Assembly: GCF_963678975.1 (NCBI RefSeq)
Contig: NC_089280.1
Coordinates: forward strand, 21,287,368-21,351,367
Direction: 5' to 3'
Source: Dysidea avara
Lineage: Eukaryota; Porifera; Demospongiae; Dictyoceratida; Dysideidae
Length of the DNA stretch: 64,000 nucleotides
The notes beneath the pieces are model-generated. The model saw only the letters and a list, made by a program, of their open reading frames with translations, ran no database searches and was not told where the DNA came from. Below are positions 1 to 13,200 of this stretch, one piece after another. A program made the position numbers and the translations under genes. How positions within the stretch are numbered: the first letter of the stretch is position 1; the number at the start of each line of letters is the position of its first letter.

Positions 1-789
1 AGCCCATAAGTAGGCAGGGGGTTGATGAAGCCTATCAATTATGTCAACAAATTCAGTTCTTTTATAGCTACTGTCTATTTCCTGGGGGAAAGGAATTTCA
101 AAAAGATGTTTGTCAGCAGGAGAAAAACATTTGACCATTTGTAGAGGAAGGATTGTTACGGTAGTACCTCAAGTAGCTCAAACTAGATCTACTGATACAG
201 CAGCACTGAGATTCTATTAATAATATTGACAAGAATTCACTCCCCGCTACTCTATTCAGATTTAAACTACTGTATTCTAGTAACTAACAAATATCACTGT
301 TGATGTATGTGTTATGATTGCCAGTTTATTGTTGTTTTTTGGGGTTAGTCCCCTGGACGTGTTAGACACTTGTCTGTCCAGTAACACAAATAAATGAGGG
401 ATGCCCCCAGAGCCCCTAGTTTCTTCGCACACCCCTCATCACACCACACAAAAGGCCAGTCTGGCTTTTCGTTTAATATATTTTTACTGTGTATATCTGC
501 ACAATAGATCTAGCTGCAAGTTGAAACAAAGTGACTGACCAAAAATGTCTTCTATATATAGCTAGATTTAGCTTGATGAAAAAGGTGGACCTTTTTCATC
601 TTAAGAGCCCAAAAAAAATTTCATTCCGTTGCCATGGAGCCTATTTTATTTATTTAGCTAATTCGTGCATAACGAGATTCATAACTCGTCACGGTACATT
701 CAAGGCAACTACAAAAAAGTGGTATCTGATAATGTGTGGATTTCAGGCTGGAGTAGACGGGCTGTAATGCAAAATTCAACTTAAATGGC
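1..789. other. 5' flank of kinase copy A
   Basis: No coding exon is recognisable here. A GC-rich stretch near 345-440 looks like the edge of a dispersed repeat. The last 60 bases before the ATG at 790 resemble the leader of copy B: both have TGTGGATTT, then GGAGTAGACG, then GCAAAAT. That suggests a shared ancestral promoter-proximal or 5' leader sequence. No clear TATA box or CRE is seen in this copy. Confidence 0.5.
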
Positions 790-3700
790 ATGGAGAAACA
801 AGATTTTCTCATTGCTGCGATCATGGACAACCGCGAGTTCCTCGAGGAATGGTTGGTAGACGATGACAATACAAACATGACATTTTTGAACGAAGTGCTT
901 CTAAAAGCCGCTGAGTATGGAAGTTTTTCCGTCGTAGAACTGCTGTCTGCACTTGGTAAGATCATAGAGATAGTATATTCTACGTACTAATATACTATCT
1001 ATGGTAAGATTATGCATGTACTGGCCGAGTGGAGGGTTCGTGCACTCATACATCAACACCACAGGGTGGGGCCTATGGTCTACTCTAATTGCGTCCAAAT
1101 GGTTATAATTAACGTGCTCAAGTCGTCTAAGGGCCTGTCATGCGAATGTACAAGTCCCATCGGGGGGGCGCTTATAATCGATAGTCGCCACCCCCTAGGA
1201 AGCTAAATATTTCGGGGGGCTAAATTTTCGAGGTTGAGCAATGTGAAGTTTTTGTGGACTTCAAACAACCCCAAAATGTATTAGACATGGAGATTATTAT
1301 TATTAGCACTTTACAGTGGCCAGTACTGAAGGTCTGACAGCAACATGTGCTGCAGCCTTAGGATTACCTAACCTAATTTCAAGGAATTAGACCTAATGAC
1401 TTGACTTAATCTATTTCAAGGATAATTATTTTTGCTGTTATTAACCCCAAAACCTCACAGGAAATCAGCAAAAAAATTAAATACCAGTACAGTAGGGTAA
1501 TGGCATGAGAGCCCTAAACAGGAAAAATGGAATTTTTCTGAGAAATACATTTTAGCCAACCAGATGATTGATGATTAAAAGTGTCAGGAGTAGTGTGGTT
1601 TGGCTCCATTGCAAGTTTGGTAAAGAAATTTAACAGATCAGTTGAACCTTTATGTCTTCCTCTCAAGAAATGTATGGTTGAATTTAATATTGTGTGAAAC
1701 GTTTAAATGAAAAGATTTTGAAATGTTTTTAGCGGGTCAAGGAGTACTAGCGACAAATCCAAGTTTCAAGAACTATAATTCCATCCTAGAGTTCTTAAAC
1801 ATTTTTGAGGGCACAATTCAACATGTACATCTCAGATTTGTTGAACTCTTTGAAATATTTTATCCTGCAAGGGCAGGACTCCAATTTATTCTGTGCTTGA
1901 TAAATGTCAAGAAATTTACATATAGGTCAAATTATTGTCAATCACACTCACTCATAATAATTATGGTGTCATTAATCAATGTAAATTGGTTTGCAGCCAC
2001 AAGTCCTTATATAGTAATTGCCAGGGATGTGCCTATTATACTAGCAGGCGCTGGCAAATAACAAGCAATCAAGTTTTCGTTTTTGTCTCCTATGCACAGC
2101 AAGTAGCTTCCAAAGTGGTCACAAAGCTTGTTGTTACAATAGTTAGAACTGTTTTAGACCTTGAATCACAGAAATAAAATACCATTGCTTCTCTTTAGCC
2201 TAAGATGTGTGATGATGTAACAAACTATTGAGAAATATATGGGATGGCTGCCCTACATGAATTTTGAGGTTTTAAGGAGTTGAGTATGGTATGAATGGTC
2301 AGGTAATAGTAAAACTTTTTGTAAGGACTAAATTTTAATTCTGGTTTGAGTTATCAAATGATGTAGTTACTTACTCACAATTGAGTAGTGTATATGTCAG
2401 GTAGTGATGCACCGATACCACTTTTCCGATACCGATACATTTGAGGCCGGAAATGGCCGATACCGATACCGATACTTTGCCCCACAGACATTTCTCCCCA
2501 GAAACAGCTAGTGATTTAGCTTACTAAACTCATTTGCTAATCTCATCAACTGCAGTTTGCTGGTTTTGTGGCTATCAATTGTGCGAAGATAATAGTTTAT
2601 GGCTTCAATGAATCTTATTTCGTGGCTTACTTCAGTTTCCGTACTAATAATGCTAGTAGCTGGCTTTTTTTAAGGAATTCATGGCTTATATCAACTTTTC
2701 CTCAACTCTGTTCGATTCGCTATGTACGCCACCATCTTGATAAGTAATAAAAAGACGTCATTTAAAGTATCGGTTAGTATCGGGCATTTATAGCTTTACC
2801 GATACAAGTCTGATACATCACTAATGTCTGGTATGTATTGCCAAAAAATTAAGAATTTACGTAACAGTTGTAGCTGAGTACATCAGTGATGGAGCCAGAC
2901 CGACGAGCACTCTTACCCAATGTTTCACCCCATGCAACTAAATACCACAACATACGAGTCCATCCTCAGTGATACATTTGTATAAAAGTTGCTTCAAAAA
3001 GTACATAAATGTATATATAGCTAGCTAATATACTGCTGTCCCTGCTGCTTGTCTCTCTATAGTCTAGCTAGCTATTGCAAATGATATAGAAGCTAACACA
3101 TGAAAACACCTCCTTGTCTTGTTCTCTTTTAACTCATCTGTGTTTGTTGTTTTAGTATACTAAAACATAGTAAGCCAATTTTATTTTAGTAAACTGAATA
3201 ACTAAACTAAAACCAAAATTAAAACTGACTTGAATACTACTGAAACTAAACTATTTCTAAACTAAAACCACATATCCTTTTTAGGATCATGTTCCAGTCT
3301 CAGTTGATCTAGCACTGAGGGAGGGATGTCCTTTCTTTTAAAAAAAAAAAGAAATAATGATAGCCTAGTGAGGAGTTGTCAATTTACAAGCCTATATGCT
3401 TGTGTACAATTAAGTGTTTGCATATTCCCCCCTCACCTCAATGGAATTTTGTTTTTATAAGCTCTATATCATTAGTCTGCTTAATTTTTTGTGTTGTAGA
3501 ATGTGTGAATGTAAATGAGCAGCTGCAAGTGAGAGAAGATGCTTCTCATTCAGATCTCAAGAAAGATGGATGGGTATGGACTGTGTGCATGTGTATCTGA
3601 ATGAGGATATGCTGTATGTCTTGTATGATGGTGTGTACATACGTCAGTGTAGTGTGTGTGTAGTATAGTGTGTGTGGTGTGGTGAAGCGTGTGTGTAGTG

Positions 3701-4190
3701 AGTGTGTGTGTGTAGTGAGTGTGTGTGTGTGTGTGTGTAGTGTAATGTAGTATAGTGTGTGTGGTGTAGTGTGTGTGTAGTATAGTGTGCGTGTAGTGTA
3801 GTGTGTGTGTAGTGTAGTGTGTGTGTAATATAGTGTGTGTGGTGTAGTGTAGTGTAGTGTGTGTGTGTGTAGTGTAGTGTGTGTGTGTAGTATAGTGTGT
3901 GTGGTGTAGTGTAGTGTGTGTGTAGTATAGTGTGTGTAGTATAGTGTGTAGTGTAGTGTGTGTGTGTAGTGTAGTGTGTGTGTAGTGTAGTGTAGTGTAG
4001 TGTGTGTGTAGTGTAGTGTGTGTGTAGTGTAGTGTCACAGTGTAGTGTGTGTGTAGTGTAGTGTGTGTAGTGTAGTGTGTGTGTAGTATAGTGTGTGTAG
4101 TGTAGTGTGGTGTAGTGTGTGTGTAGTATAGTGTGTGTGGTGTAGTGTGTGTGTAGTGTAGTGTCACAGTGTAGTGTAGTGTAGTCACTG

Positions 4191-4228
<38 letters not shown>

Positions 4229-7200
4229 AGTAGAGGTGCAACAATATATTGATATATCGCGTATCGTATCATTTTAAGACAATATCAATGTATCGATACA
4301 AAGTCAAACTGTATCAATATATTGCGTATCGTGATATATCGACATATCGTGGCTTGTTAACATGGCTGACAATCAAATTATTGGTTAAACTGAGTAGTAT
4401 GTAATGTTTCTCGAAGAAAATTAGCTCACTTATTTCTCTTAAAAAAACAAAAAAAAAAACATTTAAAAACAACATAGACCATTGCTTAGACTCCACTTTG
4501 TATCGTGCATTATATCACTGTATCGGGATACACCAGAGGCAATATATCGATACGTCTACACACTGTATCGTTGCATCTCTAGTGTGTAGTGTGTGTGTAG
4601 TGTAGTGTGTGTGTGTGTAGTGTGGTGTAGTGTAGTGTGTGTGTAGTGCGTGTGTAGTGTAGCGGTGTAGTGTAGCGGTGTAGTGTTTTTCTAGTATACT
4701 AGAACTAGAAATAAAAGTAGTTTTAGTACAGCTTTTTATTTTTAGTTCTAGGAACTAGAACTAAACTATAATTCCATTAAAATATATTTTAAAAACTGGA
4801 ACTATACTAGAAAAGTGTTGTTATTAAGTTTTGAACAAGAACTAAACTAAAATTAATAGCTTTATAGTACCAATGTGTAGTGTAGTATGTGTAGTGTACG
4901 TTTAGTGTAGTGAGTGTGTAGTGTAGTGTAGTGTAGTGTAGTGTAGTGTAGTGCGTGTGTAGTGTAGTTAGTGTGTGTGTGTAGTGTAGTGTAGTGCAGC
5001 AGGGGCGGATCTAGGGGGGTTTCTGAGGTTTCCAGAAACTGGTCAAGTGTATTCAGGTAATCAAAATTTTATTTTATAGTTACTTGCAATTGTACAAAAG
5101 TTCAGATCGAAATACTCTAATAGAGCAGTCAACTACTCCAATAGAACAGCCACATTTTGTATTTCTCTTAAGAACTGTAAGTAGCTAGCTAGCTACTTTA
5201 TTTAACTGTGCCAACACAGTAAAAAATAGTCCAAAATCTTATAACAGGGTGTTAAAATCTGAAAATCTTCTTGAGTATGCCCCAAGACCCCCAGAACAAC
5301 ATCCATGTCTGTCATGCTTCAAATTTGCTCCGTCCCTCAACTCTTTAGTCTGCACCTGATACTGTACCAGAAGCAAGCACAATTAAGCAGTCTACATTAT
5401 ACCTAACATAATTATATTTTTAAACTGTCAATATTGCTACCAGATTCAATTTCAAATTACACAACAAAAAATCTTTTGGAAAATCTCCCCCCCCAGATTT
5501 AAATTTGCGTATAGCAAAAGTTTGGAAACCAGTCACCAAAATTCCTGGGGCCGCCGCCCTTGGTGTAGTGTGTGTGGTGTAGTGTGTATGTGTATGTGTG
5601 TAGTATAGTGTAGTGTGTGTAGTATAGTGTGTGTAGTATAGTGTGTGTAGTATAGTGTGTGTAGTATAGTGTGTGTAGTATAGTGTGTATAGTGTAGTGT
5701 GTAGTAGTGTAGTGTGTGTAGTATAGTGTAGTGTAGTAGTGTAGTGCAGTGTAGTAATTTAGTGTAGTGTAGTGTGTAGTAGTGACATGTATGAAATATC
5801 AATTCTCTTGACAGACTGCATTACACTTTGCCGTAAATGGCTATGAAAAAGAGGTATGGTAGATTTTGGCAATAATAGGCTATAACATGTGTCACAGGCA
5901 GTAGATATGACAAAACAGGAGAATGATTTGATGTTGACTATTTTTGAACTGGTAAAAAATGGTGCAAACCCTACTATCAAGTCCGCCTGTGGCCAACAGC
6001 CCAAACATTTAGCCTTGATTGTTGGATTTGAGTTAGGAATCCTATTGCTTGGTATGGCAAGTAATAGCACAAAGACAAATTTATTTTCATTCATTTATAG
6101 ATTTATGTGAGAGGGCTTGGATAAGTGAGCATCAAGATGGTGACGCAAACGAAACTTCTGGTATAGACAAACATTTTTATCATGTTGTTTATCTTTGTCT
6201 ACATTTTCAGTTGTGGAAATCAAATGGCTGATTAAAGCAAAAAAGTTGCCACAGCTTTACAAAAAGCTTGCTTGTTGGTATGTACACTGTTTCTGTAATA
6301 GAATGTGTTTTAACGGTACCACTCCTTTACTTTGTGAACAAATGTTCTCAACGTTACACCATAGTGCTTTTAATTACTTTTATTGTAGGTCTTTTAAAAC
6401 TGGCAAATGTCAGATATTCAAGTGGATTTTGAAGTTAGTTAATGACCCAAAAATCACCCAATACTGTTTAAAAATAACTGAAGACGATGGAATCTTGGGG
6501 TCATTGTATCATTCAGCTGCTTCAGCCGATAGCCCTGCTGCTTTGGAGCTACTTCTGAAATACTGCAGCCCAGCTAAAATTATAAACATTAGACATACAG
6601 TCGATGGTAATAATTCTGTTACTCCACTGTCCCTTATACTCTCTCATGGACATGTAAAACACATCAAATTGTTGATTGACTACAACCTGAATCATGCTAA
6701 TACCCAACACCTTGTAGAAATCAATTTGTCTGACACAAAAGTTGAAGAATTCTCACTGAGCGTGTTACATTTTTCTTCTGTTGAAACTCTCATCCTTGAC
6801 AACACTGGCTTAAAGGCCTTAAAAAGGGATGGGATACTACCCATGCCCGACATAAAAAAATTGCAACTAGAAGACTTCTGTGCAAGCCACAATCAGCTAA
6901 CTGAGTTACCTTCGGATTTGTTTACCTTTCCAAAATTGAAGAAGTTGAATGTTTCTTATAATCAAATAGACAATCTGCCTGATAATTGGTGGCAAGGGCC
7001 TGTACTGGAGTGCCTCAATGTATCACACAATGTTCTTGAGGAACTGCCATTGTCAGACAGTTTGGAACAAGAAGATGAAGAGCCTGACTTGAACCGTCAT
7101 AGTCTGTGTGGCAGGTCAGAACTGGTGTTCAATGATCTACCTAAAATCCCTACACACTATGGTGTAACAACCCAGGAAAATTTTTTCTCCCCATTACAAA

Positions 7201-10200
7201 AGCTTATGCTGAATAACAACCATATACGAACTTTTCCAACATACTTGTCTTGCTGCGTGCCATTGCTACAGACCCTAGATCTATCCTACAATTGGTTGAC
7301 AAAGGTTGCTTCAATCAACGAGATTCCACTTTCACTTGAAAGCCTCAATGTTAGTCACAACCACTTGGGAGCAGAAGATTGTACAATCTTTTCTGTTTCT
7401 TTTGAAAGAAGACCATGTGCAGCTGTGCTTTTCCATGAAGATAAACATTACAAGTGTCACCATCGCAGTCACACAACACTGCCAGTACTTCATGCCCTCT
7501 ATTTGAACAACAATGAAGATTTGAAGGAGTTTTTTGTGCACAGCAAACTGCCCACTGTCGACGCAGATGCAATTTTTTTGCCAGGCAAAGACATAAAAAT
7601 TCATCTCTTCTTTCCACACTTGTATCGACTCGATGTGAGTTACTGCAGTCTTACTGAACTGCCTAAATATTTCAGTAGAATGAATTTACTCAGTGAACTA
7701 AAGATCAGTGGAAATACAAATCTTAAAATTGCTGCTGAAATATGTCTGCTTCGAAAGATGTTTGTATTTGAGTACAAAGACATCAACGATGACGAAATTG
7801 TGCCGAAACTTAATCAATTCCAGACTGTCAAAGATAAATTAGAATTTTTAAATCCATTGTATGGAGACAAGTATGTATATAGTGTTTATTTTCTTGTGTT
7901 ACCTCAAATTTGATTTTGACAGGAAAGATTGCTTTCCACCTACAGTCAAACTTGTGTTTCTTGGCACCAAAGGTCAAGGGAGATCAACACTTTTGAGTTA
8001 CCTCAAGCTAACCAAATTGAGTCCAGCATCATCATGTGCATCAAACCAGTCCTTGTTTTATCTTGATTTGGATGCAAAACCACAGATAGCAAGTATGTGT
8101 GTTTAATGTACTATGTGGAACATTGTATTTGTTTTGATGTTACAGAGTCTGGAAGTTTGAACATTGACTTGTGGAATTGTGACTATACTGACAGCCACAA
8201 ATTGCACAAAACAATTTCATTTTGTATATGGGATTTTTCTGGAGATGTAAGTAATTTTATATAATTGTTTAACTTTAAAAATGGTACCTATTTACTAGAA
8301 AACATGCATTCAACAATGTTTCTTTACTCCTTCTGCTATCTATGTGATCTGCTTCAAAGCCACAGATGGTGTCCGAGGTGTTGTTGAATTAGAGGACTGG
8401 CTTTTAGCCATTAAAGTAATCACATACATCTATTGGTATCTGTTACAATGACTTGTTTAATAACAACAGGCTAGGGCTCCAATGTCTAAGGTTGTGATTG
8501 TAGCAACTCACAATGACCAACTGTCTAAAAAGAGTAAAGAACAAGACAGTATTAATGAAGCAATTGAGCGGCTGTATAAGAGAAAATCTACAGTGTACCC
8601 TGAGATAAGTTCAGTGAAGTTTGTGGAATGTCATGAAGGAAAGAAGGATTTTAGTGACATCAGTACACTTACTCACACCTTATCCCACATAGCCACAAAG
8701 ATACAGGCTTCTGCTAGTATGTCTGTAATTTGTGCATTTATTTTCATTAAAATTATTATGTTTTTAGCTCATCGAGTAGGACTGAGGGTGAAGCTGATGC
8801 AGCGATATGTTCCCAAAGGCTTTCTTGATTTGCAAGAACAATTTGTGGCTCAGTGGATTGCAAACAGTGACAGACGTAAGGAAGGAGCTCACATTCTTAC
8901 CTGGGGTGAACTAAAGTAATTATTATGTGGTGGTATGTGTACGTTTGTTTGTGGTGTAGTTTGTGACTTTTGCTATCTTCTTGTGATGGGCCTAGTAATA
9001 CCACATGTTGGTAGCGTGGCTATTGGTAGTGCAATCTCTGACGATGCGTTGGAAACCAGACAGCTTCATGCTTGCCAACAAGAGGGCTTATGTTATGCAC
9101 ACACATCATGCATTGTGATGCAGGACATTACAATGCAGAAGTGGATGCTTTTGTTTCCAGGCCAGGTCACAGACACTGCTATAGAACAGAAGGCTTGTAG
9201 TTTGGTTACTAAGGATCCTTTGGCTAAGTGGGTGTTACCAGGGTTGGGGTGGAAAATCCTTGGATAAGTTGTTAAGAAGGTATGTGTGTGTGTGTGTTAT
9301 ATGCACCTTACAAGTACACCAAAAATTGAAAATTTTCAATTAGAGTAGGGACCATAGCACATCGATAAAAAGTGCTGAAACAAGTTGGAGTGGTGCACGA
9401 TATTAAATCACAGTAAAACAATAAGAAATGTTATATCCCTATTGTGCTTAAGAAGAGCATGGTAGGGATATAATACTTTTTATTGTGATGTGATTTAATA
9501 TTGTGCACCACTCCAACTTGTTTCAGCACTTTTTATCGATGTGCTATGGTCCCTACTCTAGATAAAAATTCCAATTTTTGGGGGGCAATTGGAAACAGTG
9601 GAAATGGAAACCAGAATTGGAAATGGAAAACGGAAATGGTTAAATTGTCATAAATGTAACCTAGAGTAAAACCCTTGTATAGTGACCACCTCTTAAAGAC
9701 CACCTCTTAAAGACCACCTTCTTATAAAGACCACCTCTGTACAAAGACCACTTTGTAATTACTGTAGATCTCCAAGATGGCTAAGGCATACTGACCCACT
9801 TCATGGTCACCTGTTAAAAGACCACCCTCTTTACATAGACCACCTCTCCACATTGTAATAATACCTAGGTTTCAAACATCTGTTTCATAACTTATCAAAA
9901 AAGCAAGATCAGCTAAAAAATAATATACTCTTAAGGTCATCATCTCTTTATGAGACCTCATTTTTGGTTAATAACTATAGCCACATTTTAGTTGCATGGA
10001 CTAAGAAGTTGACATATTCTGGTACAAACTAAGCAATAATGGTAGATGACTTGAGTGAAGTGTAGACCAAAATATGGGAGATGACATTGACCTCTTTCTA
10101 TGAGTCATGAAATACATGTTTGAAGCTTATCAAATATTACCATGGTCTTTATAAAACATGACCATGAAGTGACCTTACCTATCTTTAGAACCTAATTACA

Positions 10201-13200
10201 ATGTAGTTTTTTATATAGAAGTAGTCTTCATACAGAGGTGGTCTTTAAAAGTAACACTAAGTGAGGTTTTACCCTAGGACCGTAAGAGCCTAGCTGTCTT
10301 GATAATGTCATAGAATAGATGCTTGGAATCTTAGTTATTATTACGTGAGAGGTGCATGGTCTTTGTAAAGAGGGTGGTCTGAAATGAAATGGTCTTTTAA
10401 GTCAGCTATCTTTGAGATTTAATTACAATGTGGTCTTTATAAGAAGGTGGTCTTTAAGAGGTGGCCACTAAACAAGGGTTTCACTCCAGGGTACGTTTGT
10501 ATGATGATTTGACCATTTCCGTTTTCCATTTCCACTTTCCGTTTCTGGTTTCCGTTTCCACTGTGTCCAATTGCCCATTTTTTTGTGTACTTGTTTGTTA
10601 ACTTTTTTAAATAAAATAAAATTGACTGGTGAACCCATGTATATACTGCATCAAAAGAAAGAAACGATGCCGCACCCCCAGCCATCAATTATCATCTGAA
10701 AAGTGAAGTACAGTGAAACCTCGTTAATAGGTCCACCTTTGGGGCCCACAATAAGTGGCCCTATTAGTGAGGTAGCCTTATTAATGAAAACCTCAGTAAT
10801 CCAGCCATAAACAAAGTGGCCTTATTAAAGTAATGTAATATGTAATATTATTATAGTTGCTTTATTTTATGGGTAATATGTAACTGTAACTAAATAGTTC
10901 AGTTGCAAGTAATATGTAGCTAGTTACTTTTAAAAAGTAACCTGCCCAACACTGTCAGCTATGTTCAACCTGTTTAACAGCATTACGAATCAAGAACTGT
11001 TCGAAAAGCATCCCTGCAATCAAAGTAGCCACTATGAAAAATACAAATGATTTCCATTACAAAGCCAGGGAAGTCATCACATGCTACCGCCAAATCGACA
11101 CCTTTCGCTATCAGCCAAGATGAATTGGACACAAAGGAGGACACTGGAAAGTCCATGAAGAATGTATTATACATACTGTGGTATGCCAAAGGGCATGAAG
11201 CAACATCAAACAGTGAAAAATTCAAGCCCGTAGCCCTAGCCATTATATTGAGGTATATATGCTTGTCTGAAGGAATAAGTCAGTCAGGCAGTCAGTCAAG
11301 CAGTCAGTCAGTAGAAAATTCTGTTTAATAATTTCTTTTTAAAATTCCGTAGCAACTTGTTGAAAGCGTTTCGGGTCAATCTGAAAGCTTGTTTGAGCTT
11401 AATTTACCTACCCAATACTGCCCCATCACCATCAGGGTAAATTGAGGCTGGTATTTTGGGTGATTTTTTGTGGGCCACGCCTACACCTTTGTGGTCCCTA
11501 CTATACAGTACTATCGTACTGTATGATAAGTTATTAATTAGACTGTTATATATATATATATATACTTCTAGGAAAATACTTAAAGAGAGGCTAATGTACT
11601 TAGTACCATCAACAGTACATTTTATGGATGAAACGTTTATGACTGAGATCATCAAAGATGCAGTGACTCACCTCATTATTACTGGTACGTAGTATAATGG
11701 ATGACATTTTGCACTTGCCATTTGATAGTTTCACAGCTCTGCTTGTTCATTTGTTTACTTACAGGCACACTGATTCATTACAACTCACCAGGATTGAGTG
11801 ATCTGTACTTTGTTGATCCTCCATGGCTTTATGATTTACTATCTTCAGTTTTAACGACCAAGTATTGTATATCTGAAGATTGGGACCAAGGTATATACAT
11901 GTATTATATAGGTAGATTATTGTAGTGATGCCACTCACTGCATTATTAATCGAAAAATATATCAAACATTACATATCATATTTCTATGATGGTTTTTAAT
12001 GGAAGCACTTTGGTTGGTGCTAGGGGGGACCCTACTAAGCACTACAGTACTACCATGTGACAACCTGTATCAACATTCTGCCACAGAAGCATCGGAAGAG
12101 TAGTTAGTATAATGGTTAGCAGGTTGGTTTTGGAACTTACGGCATATAGGACAGCCATGAACAAGGTTCACCATACAGACACTATGGCTTTTCGCAGTAT
12201 TTTAGTGACTGACTTGTAACTTTTCTAGAACCTCTGGTTTAAGCAGTGCAGATACAGAATTAGATGAATATTGAGGATCATTGTCGAAACACTTGTTGTG
12301 AAATACCATTTTGACTTAAGGTGGCAAAATATTTCTTCAAAAGTCTCATTTCTCAGCTTTCTGATTTCAATAAACTAGTTTAATGCTAACAAGTATCAAG
12401 AGTCCATAATAATTCTTTATTATGGACTCTTACAAGTATGTAGTTGCTTTCCATTTAAATAAGTCAGTATGCTAGCTACCTCAGATCATGTTACATGTCT
12501 CTTGTCTGGCCACTCATCTCTGTAGTATTTCATGAGTTGTTGACAAGATTCATCCTTGAGTTTGATTTGTTTGATCTGATGGATGCATTGATGTGAATTC
12601 TCACATACCAAATTGACATAAGCTGTAACTTCATGGTTGAATTGTTCATCTCCAAAAAAAGTCATAAATTGGTACTCAGCTGGTATAAAGCATTGACAAA
12701 TTCTTTTCCTAGCTGGCACATCAGAGATTGTGAAACAAAATCGCATCAATCGTATCTTAAATCTCTGATTATGGATAAGGTAAATTGTCAAAATATTTGT
12801 AACTCAACAGTGAAATGAAGGGTTTATGAACATGAAAAGTTTTACCAAGCAAATAAGGGTCACTGAATTGTTCACAGGACCAAGTAATAGTTAGCACTTC
12901 TTTATCAATATGTCCGTACTTTTGCTCAGTAGGTGTAAGTGCCCTTGCAACTGCTCCAGAAGGTTGTTTCTGAATTAGTACTGATACAATTGTATCATGG
13001 TCTGAACTGTACAATGCTAGGACTGGGCGAAACTTAGAACTTTCTTCACTGCAGTAAACGCTTGGTCTTGTTGCTCTCCCCATATCCTTTAAGCTGAGCA
13101 GGTCACAAAGGGGTTTGGGGAATTCTACTAAATTAGGAGTAAGTTTACCCTTTAGTATTCAAAAGTGGAAGTGGTTCCAAATGGATGTCATTTAAAACAA

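Larger units (their letters stand above)
3637..5790. repeat. GTAGTGTGTG satellite, interrupted three times
   Basis: Intron 2 of copy A is largely a degenerate satellite built from GTAGT and GTGTGTGT blocks. It is split by a hAT-like MITE (4231-4581), an AT-rich element (4688-4875) and a CAGGGGCGG-ended element (5000-5562). The satellite resumes after each one, so it predates the insertions. Long apparent reading frames across it are repeat artefacts. Confidence 0.85.
8916..11571. other. Intron 12 of copy A
   Basis: This 2.66 kb intron compares with 483 bp in copy B, where it is mainly a GT microsatellite. The extra length comes from a nested foldback complex (9311-10593), a repeat near 10705-10930 beginning CAGTGAAACCTCGTTAATAGG, and a dispersed repeat at about 10970-11250 that recurs at 51.8-52.3 kb. 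A 110-codon open frame at 8935-9267 has no recognisable family. Confidence 0.6.

Noticed and set aside
531-1206. Short frames around the start of copy A on both strands
   Set aside because: They overlap the leader, exon 1 or intron 1 in other frames and are not conserved at copy B.
3550-4272. A 240-codon His-Thr-rich frame on the minus strand
   Set aside because: It is a translation of the GT satellite; codon use follows the repeat period.
8935-9267. A 110-codon frame in intron 12 of copy A
   Set aside because: No splice-compatible join, no counterpart in copy B and no family resemblance.
12100-12170. Possible tRNA gene (TTAGTATAATGGTTAGCAGG)
   Set aside because: There is a box A-like and a weak box B-like word, but I could not fold acceptor and anticodon stems. 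At most a SINE relic.
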